A stretch of DNA of 6,195 nt, from contig SLOH01000072.1 of assembly GCA_007132595.1 (NCBI GenBank), forward strand, positions 1 through 6,195, in the 5' to 3' direction. A program made the translations under genes and the position numbers. Positions 5,765 to 6,195 of this stretch are shown here, in pieces. The DNA comes from Waddliaceae bacterium. GTDB taxonomy: Bacteria > Chlamydiota > Chlamydiia > Chlamydiales > SLOH01. How positions within the stretch are numbered: the first letter of the stretch is position 1; every line of letters begins with the position of its first letter. The notes beneath the pieces were generated by a model. That model saw only the letters and a list, made by a program, of their open reading frames with translations. It was not told where the DNA came from and did no database searches.

Positions 5765-6195
5765 ATGTTCGATAAATTTACCAACAGAGCAAAACAGGTG
5801 ATCAAGCTTGCAAAGAAGGAAGCTCAACGACTCAATCACAATTATTTAGGTACCGAGCATGTGCTTCTTGGTCTGCTTAAGCTCGGACAGGGTGTTGCTG
5901 TCAATGTATTGCGAAACCTTAACATCGACTTTGAAACGGTCAGAACCGAAGTAGAAAAATTGGTCGGATTCGGTCCTGAAATACAGGTATATGGCGACCC
6001 TGCGCTCACCGGAAAGGTGAAAAACGTTTTTGAATATGCGAATGAAGAGGCAGCAAACCTCAATCACAATTATGTTGGAACAGAACACCTCCTCTTAGGC
6101 CTCTTGCGTCAAGCTGACGGGGTAGCGGCTCAAATCCTTGAAAATTTAAATGTCAATCTTAAGGAAGTGCGTAAAGATGTGTTGAAAGAGTTAGA
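5765..6195 (+). CDS. clpC: ClpC, AAA+ chaperone subunit of the Clp protease, N-terminal fragment
   Basis: The frame is open from the ATG at 5765 to the window edge, giving the first 143 residues of a protein that is about 800-850 residues in full. ClpC unfolds proteins with ATP and feeds them to the ClpP chamber in the cytosol. Only the N-terminal adaptor- and substrate-binding domain is present, with two Clp_N repeats: [15 protein letters not shown] at 24-38 and [15 protein letters not shown] at 100-114, 76 residues apart. [20 protein letters not shown] and [17 protein letters not shown] agree almost word for word with my memory of Chlamydia ClpC. The AAA+ modules, Walker motifs and ClpP loop lie beyond the edge. 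The start has a weak TGAG ribosome binding site (5755-5758), 6 nt upstream. No ctsR, mcsA or mcsB precedes it, unlike the Firmicutes clpC operon. Confidence 0.96.
   Translation, partial: MFDKFTNRAKQVIKLAKKEAQRLNHNYLGTEHVLLGLLKLGQGVAVNVLRNLNIDFETVRTEVEKLVGFGPEIQVYGDPALTGKVKNVFEYANEEAANLNHNYVGTEHLLLGLLRQADGVAAQILENLNVNLKEVRKDVLKEL
5831..6073 (+). repeat. Exact 15-nt repeat inside the two Clp_N repeats
   Basis: CTCAATCACAATTAT occurs at 5831-5845 and again at 6059-6073, exactly 228 nt (76 codons) apart, at the same point of each Clp_N repeat (LNHNY). It reflects the internal duplication of the ClpC N-domain and is probably kept by protein constraint, not a mobile or regulatory repeat. Confidence 0.75.

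Noticed and set aside
5842..6088. Two overlapping minus-strand open frames opposite clpC
   Set aside because: They are antisense to the strongly conserved ClpC N-domain and have no recognisable content or start signals.

Overview
The window looks like chromosomal DNA from a member of the Chlamydiae, probably an environmental (amoeba- or arthropod-associated) lineage rather than Chlamydia itself. The strongest evidence is the truncated ClpC at the right end, whose N-domain reads almost like chlamydial ClpC as I remember it. A chlamydial-type transketolase beside hemE and a HemY-type protoporphyrinogen oxidase (called HemG in chlamydiae) agrees with this. As I recall, Chlamydiaceae also keep tktB and hemE-hemN-hemG within a few genes of each other, though not directly adjacent. 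The assignment is an inference from protein resemblance; no 16S rRNA or other marker is present.

Layout. Positions 1-177 (minus) hold the N-terminal part of an EamA/DMT-type membrane transporter that runs off the left edge, with a plausible promoter at 206-234. Positions 178-410 are non-coding apart from that promoter: they hold a weak terminator-like inverted repeat, a small hairpin and a poor direct repeat. Positions 411-1406 (minus) encode an unrecognised protein of about 331 residues with three hydrophobic stretches. A short divergent intergenic region (1407-1525) separates it from the rightward block tkt (1526-3532), hemE (3516-4529), hemG (4511-5728) and partial clpC (5765 to the edge).

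How the genes work together. tkt, hemE and hemG overlap by 17 and 19 nt and almost certainly form one translationally coupled unit. Transketolase serves the non-oxidative pentose phosphate pathway. HemE makes coproporphyrinogen III, and HemG oxidises protoporphyrinogen IX. The enzyme between them, coproporphyrinogen III oxidase (HemN/HemF), is not encoded here and must lie elsewhere. clpC follows after a 36-nt AT-rich gap with no visible terminator, so read-through and a weak promoter of its own are both possible.

This is mostly ordinary housekeeping DNA. I found no convincing new system. The points most worth a second look are the unknown 331-residue protein, the hemE-hemG junction without hemN, the non-ATG hemE start inside tkt, and a substitution in the transketolase cofactor motif.
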